Shown one piece after another: positions 9,591 to 18,489 of a stretch of DNA of 64,000 nucleotides. The translations under genes were made by a program, and so were the position numbers. How positions within the stretch are numbered: position 1 is the stretch's first letter; each line of letters starts with the position of its first letter. The notes below the pieces were generated by a model. That model made no database searches. It was not told the origin of the DNA and was given only the letters and a program-made list of their open reading frames with translations. The stretch is from Neoceratodus forsteri (taxonomy: Eukaryota; Chordata; Ceratodontiformes; Ceratodontidae), in contig CM057456.1 in the NCBI GenBank assembly GCA_016271365.2, forward strand, positions 1,394,585,501 to 1,394,649,500. Reading direction: 5' to 3'.

Positions 9591-10415
9591 CTACTTAGGA
9601 AATAGGCTCTGAAGCACAGCTGTGCCAAACCGAGCATCACTCCTAGCCTGGATGTCCAGGGAGTAATGCTTGGTAAAAGTGTGAACTGTTTTCCAGGTAG
9701 CTGCTTGACATACCTCTAGGATAGGGATGTCCCTGGCAGCAGCCAGAGACGCAGCTGTACCTCTGGTAGAGTGAGCCCTCAGGCCTGAGGGAGGAACCTT
9801 ACCCAGTTTTTCATAGCAAAATTGGATACAAGAGACAATCCACCTGGCAATGGATCTTTTAGTGGCAGGTTTCCCTTTACCAACCTCACCATAAGTGAGG
9901 AACAGTTGGAGGGAGTCAAACCTGTGACCCTTGGTACGTTCTATGTAGTAACTAAGGGCTCTTTTGACATCTAAACTGTGCAGTCTTCTCTCGCCAGAGG
10001 AGGAGTGGTCAGTGAAGTACACAGGGAGAGACATAGATTGATTAAGGTGGAAGTCTGAAACCACCTTAGGCAAGAACTTTCTGTTAGTCCTGAGGACCAC
10101 CTTATCTCTATGAAAGGAGATAAAATCAGGCTCCACTGACAATGCTTGTAATTCACTTATGCGCCTGGCAGAAGTGATGGCTACCAAAAACATAGTTTTC
10201 CAAGTCAAGTACTTAAGCTCTGCAGAAGACAAGGGCTCAAAAGGGGGTTGCATAAGCTGGGCAATGCAAATATTAAGATCCCAGGCAGGGGCAGGGTCTC
10301 TGAATGGAGGGTTGGTGTGAAGCAACCCCGTGAAAAACTTGGAGAATACAGGATAAGCTGAAAGAGAAGAGGGTTTACCTGCTGATAAGAAAGCAGACAC
10401 GGCTGCCAGGTGCAC
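9591..10415 (-). CDS. DIRS tyrosine recombinase
   Basis: This 274-residue frame is intact. It encodes the tyrosine recombinase that integrates circular DIRS DNA. The catalytic set can be read: the first Arg in TSARRISELQAL, the His-x-x-Arg box in AHSTRGTAASLA, a later His in TWKTVHTFTKHY, and the nucleophile Tyr in KHYSLD. The frame opens at a GTG with homologous sequence upstream (LRPATLKVHLAAV), so the true protein probably starts further 5' or is made from a longer ORF. It ends LFPK just before the internal complementary region. This is the only complete enzyme-length frame of the element. Activity cannot be judged from sequence alone, but no key residue is missing. Confidence 0.9.
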   Translation of the reverse strand: MHLAAVSAFLSAGKPSSLSAYPVFSKFFTGLLHTNPPFRDPAPAWDLNICIAQLMQPPFEPLSSAELKYLTWKTMFLVAITSARRISELQALSVEPDFISFHRDKVVLRTNRKFLPKVVSDFHLNQSMSLPVYFTDHSSSGERRLHSLDVKRALSYYIERTKGHRFDSLQLFLTYGEVGKGKPATKRSIARWIVSCIQFCYEKLGKVPPSGLRAHSTRGTAASLAAARDIPILEVCQAATWKTVHTFTKHYSLDIQARSDARFGTAVLQSLFPK

Positions 10416-10589
10416 TTTTAGGGTAGCTGGTCTCAGCCTAAAGTATTCAAATGCACCATATAATCCAGGACTGTGGGTAAGTCAGCAGATTCTGGGGAAA
10501 TATGTTGCCAGAGCACCATATGGAAAATCTCTTCCATTTGGAATTATAAGTAGCCTCTGGTGGAAGGCTTCCTAGAAGCCTTCAAGATA

Positions 10590-12752
10590 TCAATACACCT
10601 TGGGAGAGGTGTGGTCAGCAAACTCTAACTCTTCAAGAGCCAGGCCTTGAGATTGAGAGATTTGAGGTTCGGTACCAAACTCTCCCTGAGCACAGGTTAA
10701 CAGGTTGTGATTCCTGGGAAGACACAGGGAAGGTGGACTGCTAAGGACATAAGGAGTGGGTACCAGGGCTGTCTGGCCCAATCTGGAGCAATCAGGATCA
10801 TCTTGCAGGGTTGAGATCTGATTTTGACTAGCACCTTGAACAGAAGAGGGAAGGGGGGGGAAAAGCATAGAGAAACTTCCCTTCCCAACTGAGAAGGAAG
10901 CATCCAGAGGGACTGAGCCCAATACTGGGGGCCTGCAGCAAAAAAGGGGAAGTTGGTGATTGTCTGGGGCTGCAAAAAGATTTATCTGCGGGGTGCCCCA
11001 TCTGGCAAATACTATCTCCAGTACTAGGGGATCCAGTGACCATTCGTGATGGCCTGGGAAATCCTGCTGAGAGCATCTGCCAGGACATTGTCCTTGCCGG
11101 AGGTGAACTGCAATAAGGAAGGTGTTTAGAGAGTAAGCCAGAGACCACAACTTCATTGCTTCGGTGCACAAGGCCATAGACCGAGTGCCCCCTTGCGTGT
11201 TGATGTACCACATTGTGGTGGTATTGTCTGTTCTGACCTGAATAACTTTGTTCTGAACAGATTTGGAAAAAACTTGAAGTGCTAGAAAAACTGCTCTGAG
11301 TTCCAACAAATTGATATGGAGCAGAGATTCCTGAGGGGACCACAATACCTGGGTAGTGAGGTCACCCATGTGAGCTCCCCACCCCAAGAGGGATGCATCT
11401 GTAGTAAGGATTAAGGAGTGAGACTGAGGGGTGAAGGGGAACCCCTGTCTCAGATTGCTCTGGTCCTGCCACCACTGAAGGGCTTGGATCAGAGTTCAAG
11501 TCACTGGGATCAGTTTGGTTAGAGGGTCTCTCCTTTGAGACCAAAAGGCTCTCAAATGGAACTGGATGTCCCTCATCTGAAATCTTGCTCCCTGCACTAC
11601 TGCTGTAGCAGCAGTCATGTGCCCCAGGAGCTGCAGAAAATGCCTTGCTAGTCGAGAGACCTGCAGGGTGAAAGAGGAGGCCAGAGAGACCAGGGTCCTT
11701 GCTCTTTCCAGAGGAAGGAAGGCTCTGGCCTCTTTTGTGTTCAGTTCTGCACCTATGAAGGTGAGAAGCTGGACAGGCTCTAGAACTGACCTTGGAAGAT
11801 TGAGAAGGAAACCTAGAGATGTGAGCAGTTGCTGAGTAACCTGAAGATGTAATTTGACTTGGTCTGGAGACTGGCCTACTATGAGCCAGTCGTCCAGGTA
11901 AGGAAAGATGGCAATCTTTTGCCTTCTTAAGTGGGCAACTGCCACTGCCAGGCATTTTGTGAATACCCTCGGGGCAGAGGTGAGGCCGAAGGGCATTGCT
12001 CTGAACTGGTAATGGCCTGAGGGCAGTTCGAATCTGAGGTACTTTCAATGGGAGCTTCTGATAAGAACATGGAAGTAGGCATCCTTGAGGTCCAGGGACA
12101 CTAGCCAGTTCCCTGGCCTTAGAGAGGGTAAAATAATTCCCAGAGTCACCATTCTGAATTTTGGTTTTAAGAAGTGCTTGTTTAGGTATCTGAGATCCAG
12201 GATGGGCTGCCATTCTCCTGTCTTTTTTGGGGTAAGGAAGTACCTGGAGTACAACCCTTTGCCCTGGTGTAGGGGTGGAACCCTTTCCACAGCTCTGAGA
12301 GCCAGGAGGGTAGAAACTTCTGTCTCTAGGGCAAGTGCCTCTGATGGATTTGCAGGTGGAAAGGACCTGGTTCTCATCTTTGGAAATTTTTTGAAGCTGA
12401 GAACCAGTCCCTGGCTTACTACTTCCAGGACCCACTTGTCTGATGTTAAAGACTTCCAGTCCTGGACAAAGTAAGCCAGCCTGCCCCCTACAGGTAGTGG
12501 AGAATCGGCCCTGGCCACCCCATCAGGGTGCCTGCTTGGCAGGGACTTTAGGCTGAGGGGTGGAAGCAGGTCTGCTTGTACCCCGTCTGCCTCTCCCTCT
12601 AAAGAACCCCCTCTGGGCATAAGCTGAAGAGGAGGCCTGGGCTTGGTAAAAAGGCCTATGAAAAGGTCTGCCCCTGCCCCTGGAAGGCTGCCTTTGAGGA
12701 GTGGCCCGTCTTTCCTTGGCCTGTGCACTCCTATAGGTGGTCCTATACTCAT
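10590..12752 (-). pseudogene. DIRS reverse transcriptase / RNase H, two in-frame TGA
   Basis: The protein copies element RNA into DNA and removes the RNA strand. One continuous frame runs through RT motifs TGEWQPILDLRYLN, SLDLKDAYFHV, MPFGLTSAPRVFTKC and the catalytic YLDDW, then RNase H with TTDASLLGWGAH, INLLELRAV and RTDNTTTMWYIN. It is interrupted by TGA at 12045-12047 and 11496-11498. Both sit where Arg (CGA) would fit, so deamination of a CpG is the likely cause. Near 10850, beside a run of eight G, the conserved text (KMILIAPDWARQPWYP) moves to another frame. The start overlaps the gag 3' end by about 230 bp in a different frame, common in DIRS. Confidence 0.92.
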
Positions 12753-13942
12753 CCATTTTCTTCATGTAATTCTCTGCCTCAATACCATCAGCAGCCACCT
12801 GCTCCAGCTCCTTGGCAAGCTGGCCAGGGACCTGTTTTGTTAGAGCCATAACAGTATCCCATCTGGATTTCTGGTATCTAGCAACATAAGCCATATAATT
12901 TGCCTGTCTGAGTCCCAAGGATGCTGCCATGTACTGTTTCTTTGCCATGACATCAGTCCTCCTGGAGTCCTTGTCAGGGGTGTGTGAAGCCAAGGGAATA
13001 TTTGCCTTGTCACAGGCTGCAGCCTGCACTACCCCAACATGGCTGCATTGTTGTGTAAGGAACTCCGCATCAGAGCCTGACAATGTGTACCTCTTGTCCA
13101 TTCTTTTATCCACAGGAGGTATAGTGTGAGGAGTTTTTAGAATTTTTACTGTCTGTTTCCCAAAAGATTTATGCAAAGGAATAGACAGTCTCCTAGACTC
13201 TGGGATATCCATCATTTCTACATAGTCAGGCTCCTCTTGATCATCCACAGCTTCCTCCATAGGGAGCTGGAGGGTTTCAACCACTTTTTTATAAAACATA
13301 AAATGAGAGGGGGACTCAGAAAGCCTAGGGGGAGACACTCCTGAAGGGCTGTCTGGGGAGATGGGCACATCCAGACTTTCAAATCCACATTCACTCTCCT
13401 CATACTCCTCTTTCCCCTCCTCTGGTTCATAAAATTCCTCTAAATCATAGTCTTGAACCGGTGGAACCGACCGAACCGTACGCTTACCTGATGGTGCCGG
13501 TTCGGTCGGAACCGGGGAAAGCGACTGGACAATTTTAATCGCTTTGGCTATTTCTTCAGCGGTTGGAGAGGGAAATTTTGGCTCCACACCTGCTGATTTT
13601 CTAGTTCTTTTTGCTGGAACCGACTCCTCCGAGTCGGCTCTCCTTTTGCCCGAGGAAGTCTCGCCCTGGTCAGAGGGCACTCCCTCTGGTTCGTTACAAA
13701 CCGGATCAATGGCCATCCGGGTCAGCGGACTTCTTGGCCTCCCTTTCCCTGAGCCTACCAATTCTCTTATCCAGGGTAGCTGCAGGAAAATTTTTGCAAA
13801 TCTGGCAGTCTGCATTGAGGTGGTCAAACCCCAGACAATAAACACAGGTGGTGTGGGGGTCAGCCTTGGCAAAGGCTTCCCCACAAACACTGCAGTGTTG
13901 AAACCCAGTGGGCCCGGTTTTTCTTTTGGGTTTCTCAGACAT
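12523..13942 (-). pseudogene. DIRS gag-like ORF1 with zinc motif, one frameshift
   Basis: The natural start appears to be at 13942 (MSEKPKRKTG), followed by a cysteine-rich segment CSVCGEAFAKADPHTTC and then CLGFDH and CQICKNF, a probable zinc-binding unit. The related element at 23440 has the same DPHATCVCCLGLDH pattern. At about 13710 homology moves by one base into the long frame 12523-13959. That frame continues with an acidic region (EEFYEPEEGKEEYEESE), a middle domain, and an Arg/Gly-rich tail (SRGRGRPFHRPF, GFFRGRGRRG) likely to bind RNA. The protein should package element RNA. Residues upstream of 13942 in the long frame are an accidental extension. Confidence 0.85.
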
Positions 13943-14370
13943 AGTGCCAGCCTAACCAAAACTTGCCCGTTTATGGCAATCCGCTAAGCAAGACTCTCTT
14001 ATCAGTTCCCAACCGTGTCACGGGTCATGGAAAAAAACGTAATGAAATCCAGTTGTTTTAGAACCGATAAGAACCGGGAACCACACTCTAAAAGACAGAT
14101 TAATGTATTTACAACAACCTGATCGGTTCAAACCGAACCGATAATACCGTTTACAAGTTCCACACAGAAAGTAAACGTAAAACCTATCTAGTACTTACAA
14201 TACCACAGACAGAGCTTGAACCGACCGGTTGCGGTTTAAATTCGGTTAAAAAACCGAAAATTAATACTTTAACCGACAAAATGAACCGAGCAGAAGGAGA
14301 AATCTCCGGAGCAACTGTTCAGTGAGGCGGAGTAAAGAATCTGACAGTTTGAGTTTGAAGAACAACAGAC
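13440..14370 (-). promoter_or_regulatory. cluster of AACCG/CGGTT motifs over DIRS leader and gag start
   Basis: I counted 21 occurrences of AACCG or its complement in about 0.93 kb, where roughly two would be expected by chance for a pentamer on both strands. They occur singly and in close pairs (for example around 13455, 14065, 14130 and 14220-14275) and include inverted pairs such as GACCGGTTG. The cluster covers the 5' leader and the start of gag. It could be a packaging or RNA-protein signal, or binding sites for a factor such as the Grainyhead/CP2 family (AACCGGTT type). Function is inference only. Confidence 0.5.
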
Positions 14371-14504
14371 AGAGTTTTCAACCGAGCTCGTGCTCAAAGT
14401 TCCATGCCTGGCATGGAAAGTTAACTCTTTCACCTCCGGAGCAGTTCGATGGTTGGGACTCACTGCATATGTCATAATATAGCAAGACTTCATGTTGTTT
14501 GAAG
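14340..14504 (-). repeat. DIRS right inverted terminal repeat
   Basis: This is the reverse complement of the left terminal repeat at 8997-9180. It carries the palindrome TTCCATGCC-T-GGCATGGAA (14400-14418) and ends GTTGTTTGAAG at the junction with CR1-A. It is the 5' end of the element on the minus strand, so the promoter is expected here. It has fewer decayed positions than the left repeat (it keeps CAACCGAGCTCG where the left repeat has aagcttggttg). Confidence 0.88.
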
Positions 14505-15194
14505 CTTACAGTGCATGCTACTTGTCTAAGGCCCCTCCCCAACTCCAGAAACTCCTCCTGCACTGCTCTGATCCCATTCCCAGCCAGGTCATTTGTCCCT
14601 AGGTGGACAATGACATACAGCTCCCTCCCTCGTGCAGATGCTCCCACAATCCTTAAGATTCGCTCCCTGTCCCTCCAAGACATTGGCACTGGGCAGGCAC
14701 CTTACCTCCCTCTCCCCTCCCTCCCCAAGTTCTACCCCCCTAACAATTGAGTCCCCCACCAGGATTTGCTTCCTTCCCCATGGGGTCCTGTGCAACCCTC
14801 CTATGGGTCTCCTTTGTGGAGGTTCCCAGCATCCTCCTTGGTCTCCACTGTGGGTCCCTCCGTAGAGGATGCATGCTCTGCCAGAGTGGCATACGAATTG
14901 TGGAGAGGTACAACTGGAGGGATGCGCCTCTGTTTCTCCACCCTCACCCTCCCTGAGCCCACCGTGGTCCAACTGCTCCTCTTTCTTGGCAACCTCTGAG
15001 GCAGCGTTGTTGGCTCTGGTGGTCCCTGGGTGGGAGAGGAGGACCCCCAAATCCTGGCCAACTCGCTGTGGAGACGAGAAAACCTCCTCCCTCAGTCCAG
15101 AGAGGTCCCTGCAGATGGGACAACACCACATCCTCCAGAACGTCTCCTGGAAGACTGCCGCTCCACAGCCACTGCACTGCACTACTCCCATCAT
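14505..15194 (-). pseudogene. CR1-A ORF1: zinc finger plus SGNH-esterase-like domain (5' part)
   Basis: ORF1 of CR1 elements has an N-terminal Cys-rich finger and an esterase-like domain of the SGNH family, described for CR1-like LINEs. Here CSGCGAAVFQETFWRMWCC and PIC form the finger, followed by SGLREEV. Downstream ILVGDSIVRG is the GDS block with the nucleophile Ser, and VIVHLGTNDL in another frame (14600-14650) is the GxND block. DIRS interrupts the gene after GLRQVA. The C-terminal part (LPDYGMDEA, then GFNQWLKYW) resumes at 8996-8880. Frameshifts near 14690 and elsewhere inactivate it. Confidence 0.85.
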
Positions 15195-15551
15195 GTCTTA
15201 TTTGTGGCCCCTCAACTGTTGTTTTTTATGCTTACTCTTTCCTTTTTCCGTCTACTTTTTTTCTCCCTACTTTCCCACTGCCTCCGTGACTTTACAGCTC
15301 CTGCTGTTCCAGTTCTGGGACAGGAAGTTACTGTATTCCTCAGTAGTCTCCTCCTTACTTGTGCAGAGACAGACCTCCAGCAGCTAGGGGATGAGGGAGA
15401 GCTATTCTTTTCCTTCTAGGATGGTGAGTCTTTTGTGCCTCTGTGATCACTCACTTCCTTCTCCCAAACAGGAAGTTCCCGTTGTCGGTCAAATCCAGTG
15501 CCTATAAAAGTGGAAGTGGAACTGGCAAAGGGTGGGGGTGGAGGTATATAT

Positions 15552-16109
15552 AGTCCCAGTAGAGGAGTTCTAACAGGTGCCTCCTTCCTCTTGCTGCTGT
15601 CTATCAAAAGCTAACTAGGGAAGTTTTAAATACAGACACCTGACTTTCTGTTGCCTAAGCCACCCCCCTAATTTACAGCTCTTCTCATCACCTTGCTATC
15701 AGAATAGATAAGTTTCCTTCCCCCAACTCAGACAAGCACACCTACTCTTGTTTTTTGTTTGTTTTTTACCCTAATTGAAGGTCCCAGTAGTAGAGTTCTA
15801 GTTCTTAAGTCCCAGTAGAAGAGTTCTAGCAGCTGCCTCCTTTCTCGTGCTGCTCTCTGCCAAAAACTAACTATGAAAGTTTTAAATACAGACATCTGGC
15901 TTTCTGTTGCACAAGTCACACCCCCTAATTTACAGCTCTTCTCTTCACCTAGCTAACAGCACAAATAACATTCTTCCCCCAGCTCAGACAAGCACACCAA
16001 CTCTTGTTTTTGTTTGTTTGTTTTTTACCCTAATTGAAGGTCCCAGTAGTAGAGTTCTAGTTCTTTGGTCTCAGTAGAAGAGTGCTAGCAGCTGCCTCCT
16101 TCCTCTTGC
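15552..16109 (-). repeat. CR1-A 5' tandem monomers (about 256-259 bp, 2.2 copies)
   Basis: The block starting AGTCCCAGTAGA-GAGTTCTA followed by GCTGCCTCCTT recurs at 15552, 15808 and 16067, so the period is 256 then 259 bp. Each unit also repeats TTTTAAATACAGACA, TTTACAGCTCTTCTC and CTCAGACAAGCACACC. On the element's sense strand the array is the extreme 5' end. CR1-B has a related array at 55125-55519 with a 330-bp period. Repeated 5' monomers act as promoters in mouse L1; by analogy these may have driven CR1 transcription. Confidence 0.85.
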
Positions 16110-16565
16110 TAAAGGGCCCTGGTGCCTGGGATAAGGTATTGTTTTATCTCGTATAGTGTGCCAAGCCTCTGATAAACTTTCTTAATTAGAAGGTTAGTGT
16201 GGTGTTTAAATGTAAGGTGGGAGTCGAGGTAAATGCCTAGGTATTTAAGTTCAGAGACCCGCTCAGTTAGGTTGCCATGGTTATCCTTGAGGGGGAAGGC
16301 AAAGTCTGTAGCTTTTTTGGGTCCTGAGAAAACCATTGTCTTTGTTTTTTAGAATTGAGGCCGAGGCCGTAGGAGGTGAACCAGGAGCGCAGCCTACTAA
16401 AATCTGATTGGAGTTTATTGAGGAGGATGGAAGGATTTCTGTCCATGCAAAAAAGGGGCTTGTTCCAGAATCTAATAATTTCATATACCGCAATGTTTTG
16501 CCTCATTGGCTTCTTCGGGGGGAATTTATCTGTAATTTTATATATCACAGTCAGAATTTCCACAT
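16110..16565 (-). pseudogene. LINE RT remnant (5' part of split LINE)
   Basis: Minus-strand frames show SILLNKLQSDFSRLRSWF (palm-to-thumb helix), SKKQRQWFSQDPKK and VSELKYLGIYLDSHLTFKHH, a standard RT thumb sequence. The downstream remainder is at 4150-4808, separated by CR1-A. Two frames are needed, so a frameshift is present near 16330. The 5' boundary against the L2 copy is near 16565. Confidence 0.75.
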
Positions 16566-16726
16566 GAAATTCATTTAATTCCCAGGGCTCCCACCAGACC
16601 GAGTGGGCAGGCAGCTGATGGACCGGCAGCCTCCACTGGTCCCCCTTGGGTGGTGCTGTGTAATGCCAGATCAGTGAGGAACAAGACAGCGATTATGGCT
16701 GACTTGCTTTCTAGTGTCAATCTGGC

Positions 16727-17590
16727 ATGCATTATGGAGACTTGGTGAGGGACGATGCAGGCCTGGTTATGGAGGCATCTGTCCCAGCAGGATACTCCGT
16801 AGTGCACTGCCAGAGAAGGGAATGCAGGGGTGGGGGAGTGGCTGTCTGTTTTCGATCCAATCTCAAAAGTTCTCTGTGCACCCAGTGGAGTCTACTGAGT
16901 TGTTTATGTGTGGCTGTTCAAGGAGGTCTGGGTGCAGGTTGCAAGATCCTCCTCGTGTATCGCCCTCCGGGCCGCAAGGGGGAATTCCTTCAGGAAGTTG
17001 CAGACTTCATCACAGACAGGGTGTTGGAGTCACCCAGATGGCTGATTCTGACTAACTTCAACGTCTGGATTGATGACAAACTCTCGCATTTTGGAAAATA
17101 CTTCTTCCAGATAATGATATCTCTTGGCCTTACACAAGCAGTTGCTTCCGTGACCCATACTAACAGTCATGCCTTGGACTTGATATTCTTTGTGGGGCTT
17201 GAGATCACTGATCTGAAGATTAATCCAGTCATTTGGTTGGATCACTGTACAGTAGAATTTTCATTCAGGGCCAGCCCTGTTAGTCCCTTCCCTGTTGAGA
17301 TGGTCCACTATCGCCCTTTGAGGGATTTGTCCCCGGAAGGACAGATGGCAGTAGTGAATTTTTCTGTTGTGAGTGCTGCCTGTGAAACAGGGTTAGATGA
17401 GGCAGTGGCAGCGTATAATAATGCTGTCACCAAGGCACTGGATTCCGTAGCATTGGTCCATATACGACCCAGGTCTTCTCGCTTGAGACCCCCTTGGTTC
17501 GGTGGTGCTCTCAAGGAGATGAAGATGAAGGATCAGAACTTAGAGCGTTGCTGGAGGAAAACCAGGACTGTGAAAGACAACTGGCCTTAA
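16727..17590 (+). pseudogene. L2-like endonuclease domain with altered catalytic positions
   Basis: An open frame of 287 codons covers most of the endonuclease: GVAVCFRSNLKSS, LVYRPPGRKGEFL, LDLIFFVGLEITDLKI and the C-terminal region with RPRSSRLRPPWF. The usual GDFN is here LTNFNVWIDD and the usual SDH is LDHCTVEF, so two catalytic or metal-binding positions are changed relative to the copy at 1-1100, which keeps LGDFN and SDH. The frame is therefore open but probably inactive. Homology continues past the stop in other frames to 17948. Confidence 0.88.
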
Positions 17591-17955
17591 GGCCCACTAC
17601 AGTGCCTATCAAGGGGCAATCAACCATAAGAAGGCAGAGTTCCTGTCCAGGGAGATTGCTGCAGGAAAGAACAGACCAACTCTGCTCTTTCGGACTGTAG
17701 ACAGGTTATTACATTCGTCCTGTCTGCAGCCGAAAAGAACATTTTCAATCACAATTTGTGAAGAGTTTGCTTAGTTCTTTTCTGATAGTGTCGACCATCA
17801 GGACCAGGATAACTCCAGTGGAGTATGATCTGACTTGCAGTGTCGAGCTTATTGGTGACAGCAGCACTGCAGTTGCCTGGGATGAATTTCGGCTGGTGGG
17901 GGTGATGGAGGTCACTAAGGTAATTTTGAAGCTGTGGCCTACCTTTTGTGAACTG

Positions 17956-18123
17956 TCTGTATTGCCTGTATTTTTGCCTGATTCCTAAATGTACCCTGAT
18001 TTTTATGTCTTCCCTATGTTTGTCGCTTGCACTGTTTTGTCCTCTCTGTGACAAGGTACCTTTGTAAATGAGCCGCTGGCTCAAAGGTTGTTAAACTGAT
18101 GTTCTAATAAATAAATAAATAAA
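17956..18123 (+). mobile_element. LINE/SINE 3' tail insertion with TGAACTG duplication
   Basis: The insert interrupts the L2-like ORF2 and is flanked by TGAACTG (17949-17955 and 18124-18130). It has CCTTTGTAAATGAGC-CGCTG-GCTCAAAGG, a stem-loop, and ends in (AATA)n. A very similar stem-loop and tail ends the LINE at 20990-21060 (CCTTTGTAAAAGAACTG, then GCTCAAAGG). It is probably a severely 5'-truncated copy, or a SINE borrowing that LINE's tail. Confidence 0.65.
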
Positions 18124-18489
18124 TGAACTGGACCTGGGCCCGACACATTTCCTAGAAGGAGGTGCTGAGTCCTTTGGTCCAGTGTTCGCTGAGATTGTCC
18201 GATGTGTGATTTCAACAGGGGTATTTCCAGATGCCTTGAAAGAGGCATTGGTGAGGCCCCTGCTGAAAAAACAGCACTTGACCTTAATGTCTTGGTGAAT
18301 AATCGACCAGTCTCCAGCTTCCCATCTCTGGGGAAGGTTGTGGAGAAAGTCACTTTGCAGTTTGAGGCACACCTGGTGGCTTTTGACATCTACGGGCCAC
18401 TCTAGTTGGGATTTAGGAAAAATCACAGCAAGGAAACAGCACTAGTTAGGGTGCAAAATTATCTCCTTCAGGGTGAGGGATAGAGGGAA

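Larger units (their letters stand above)
8997..14504 (-). mobile_element. DIRS tyrosine-recombinase retrotransposon, nearly complete
   Basis: A 5.5-kb element interrupts ORF1 of CR1-A. Removing it restores alignment with CR1-B across AAG at 8997-8999 and 14502-14504, without a target-site duplication. This is expected of DIRS elements, which integrate a circular DNA with a tyrosine recombinase. It has inverted terminal repeats (8997-9180 and 14340-14504), an internal complementary region (9452-9553), and in minus-strand order gag (13942-12523), RT/RNase H (12752-10590) and recombinase (10415-9591). Gag has one frameshift. The pol frame has two in-frame TGA codons and a likely frameshift near 10850. 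The recombinase frame is open. It is the best-preserved whole element in the window apart from the L1. Confidence 0.95.
4809..16109 (-). mobile_element. CR1 LINE copy A, near full length, four nested insertions
   Basis: Read on the minus strand this copy has 5' tandem monomers (16109-15552), ORF1 (15194 to 14505, then 8996 to about 8800), ORF2 (about 8640 to 4900) and a 3' end with the CR1-type TTTCTATG octamer next to 4809. Comparison with CR1-B shows exactly where foreign DNA interrupts it: 5865-6009, 6628-7176, 8003-8170 and 8997-14504. Without these it would be about 4.9 kb, usual for a long CR1. All reading frames carry stops or frameshifts, so it is immobile. Confidence 0.9.

Noticed and set aside
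11496..12047. selenocysteine or readthrough at the two TGA codons
   Set aside because: No SECIS-like element was sought or seen, and both fit CGA to TGA decay.
13706..13942. separate small zinc-finger gene
   Set aside because: It is the N-terminal part of the DIRS gag; one base is lost at the junction with the long frame.
12523..13959. taking the full 478-codon frame as the natural gag
   Set aside because: Residues upstream of about 13710 are out of frame with the conserved zinc segment; the long frame's start is accidental.
14589..15194. host esterase gene
   Set aside because: Same protein recurs at 53891-54740 in the matching position of CR1-B; it is CR1 ORF1.
15552..16109. CRISPR-like or satellite array
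   Set aside because: Units are 256-259 bp, only 2.2 copies, placed at the 5' end of a CR1; no short repeat-spacer structure.
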